From assembly GCA_021464525.1 (NCBI GenBank), contig JADRCO010000505.1, positions 1 through 32,282 on the forward strand: 32,282 nt of DNA, written 5' to 3'. The stretch is from Rhizophagus sp. LPA8_4_AMF. Taxonomy: Eukaryota > Glomeromycota > Glomeromycetes > Glomerales > Glomeraceae. How positions within the stretch are numbered: position 1 is the first letter of the stretch; each line of letters starts with the position of its first letter. Positions 31,179 through 32,282 of this stretch are shown here, in pieces. Below the pieces are notes generated by a model that saw only the letters and a list, made by a program, of their open reading frames with translations, had not been told where the DNA came from and did not search any database. The translations under genes and the position numbers were made by a program.

Positions 31179-32282
31179 ATTTTGACTTGCAATATTTTCA
31201 AGATGCGTTAATTTTAGCAATCTAAAGTGATTATCATTATCATTGCTTTATTGAAATAATTCTAATAAACTGCAATTTGTAGTTTTCATCTATTAAAAAA
31301 CGTTTACCAATTACCAATTTATTTTATTTATTTATATATTTGATATTCAAAATGTTTAAATTTATTATTACAGATGAGCAAAATCCTGACCTCTGAGACA
31401 CATACATTGATGAATAGTTTCACCCTTACGGTTTTGCATAAAATCAGTTCCTCCATTTGACGCAATAAGTAAATTTTTTCTCGGTTTCCGACTAGTTTTA
31501 TACTCAAATTTTTATACTCAAATTTTTTAGATTAAATTTCCTAATCCGGTCAAATTATAATTACGAGATTGTTGAAGTACAAACTAATTCCGAGAGAAAT
31601 CTTTTGATCCAGGATATCCAGGATAGATATATCTTAATATTGGATAAAAACTAGTAATCTCTTTAAAGAAGAGGTCTGATTCATAAGCATCTTATATATT
31701 TCCTGTACAGTTACTATATGTATATTATTTGTTGTTAAGATTTTGTAATGAAATATATTGTTGCATTTAAGAAGCTTCTTAATCTTATAACGAACACAAT
31801 GAATTGATAGGAATTTACAAAATGTTGCATTATTAAATATTGGAGTTTTAAAGTCCATTTTTATATAAAATTTCTTTAAACTTGTTAGCAATAAAGGTAC
31901 TAAAATTCAAATTCTATTTCTCTAAAATATTCTCACTGAAACCTCAAACCAAAAACGTTTAATATGCAAAATTTGTTATCTTCCAAGTATTCAAAAATAT
32001 TGTTCAAATAATCAGCGGGAATTTGGGACATTATTGAGATGAAAACCCTTTTTATGTTATGGGCATGAGATTACACATACTGATAATAACAATATAATTT
32101 AACAATACTAAATTTTACTCGAAAATACGCGTGATCGAAAAGCGATCACGTTATGTATAATCAAAGTTGATTGGATACATATCACGTGATTATAGACAGA
32201 CTTATTAGTAATTCTTTATTTTTAATGCACCCAATCCAAATGATCGACATAGTTTATAAGCTGAAAGTCTGTGCACAAAACC
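31179..32282. other. Intergenic to window end
   Basis: No gene supported; the minus-strand frame at 31634-31891 is AT-driven. Contains the inverted repeat at 32130-32150 and a CACGTG site at 32183. Confidence 0.45.
32130..32150. repeat. Inverted repeat, 8-bp arms
   Basis: CGTGATCG and CGATCACG are exact reverse complements separated by five bases (AAAAG). It could form a small hairpin or a dimeric protein site. Confidence 0.75.

Overview
The window is AT-rich eukaryotic DNA. It has short spliced introns (about 60-120 bp, GT..AG), long homopolymer tracts and wide gene-poor gaps. The gene families present (BTB-BACK-TLDc proteins in tandem, a Cys-pair-rich tyrosine-kinase-like protein kinase, an ML-domain lipid-binding protein, a Crinkler-associated C-terminal module and a large secreted/polytopic surface protein) point to an arbuscular mycorrhizal fungus, most likely Rhizophagus (Glomeromycotina). 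That assignment rests on family recognition, not on a database search. I saw no rRNA, tRNA or CRISPR.

Layout. 1-2800: tandem BTB-TLDc locus on the minus strand, with one intact two-exon gene (854-2369), a second first exon at the left edge (1-271) broken by a one-base deletion, and a third scrambled exon-1 shard (2711-2795). 3.1-8.9 kb: a graveyard of decayed sequences. It holds a long minus-strand reading frame with scattered stops, a relic near 6.2-6.7 kb, a textbook retroposed cDNA with poly(A), AATAAA signal and a 17-bp target-site duplication (7437-8163), and a broken Crinkler-associated domain (8417-8892). 9.4-10.4 kb: secreted Cys-rich protein (minus). 12.0-12.5 kb: ML-domain secreted protein (plus). 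13.1-13.7 kb: divergent histone H2A (minus) whose acidic tail is cut off by an in-frame stop. 16.6-18.7 kb: seven-exon BRCT protein (plus) with SUMO-interaction-like and PCNA-box-like motifs. 21.8-22.1 kb: pseudogene fragment (minus). 22.2-25.1 kb: TKL-type kinase (plus) with a C-terminal tail built from tandemly duplicated 102-nt exons. 26.7-30.6 kb: eight-exon, about 1,100-residue surface protein with an XKR-like membrane region (plus). 31.1 kb: a GC-rich GGCTCG-word repeat.

The genes do not form an operon or an obvious pathway. They look like a typical family-expansion region: intact members of expanded signalling and surface families beside retroposed, truncated and frameshifted copies. 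The most interesting items are the exon-duplicated kinase tail, the REV1-type BRCT protein with added short motifs, the H2A tail stop, the retrocopy with intact hallmarks and the BTB tandem array. All splice models were built by hand from reading-frame phase and GT/AG sites and lack transcript support.
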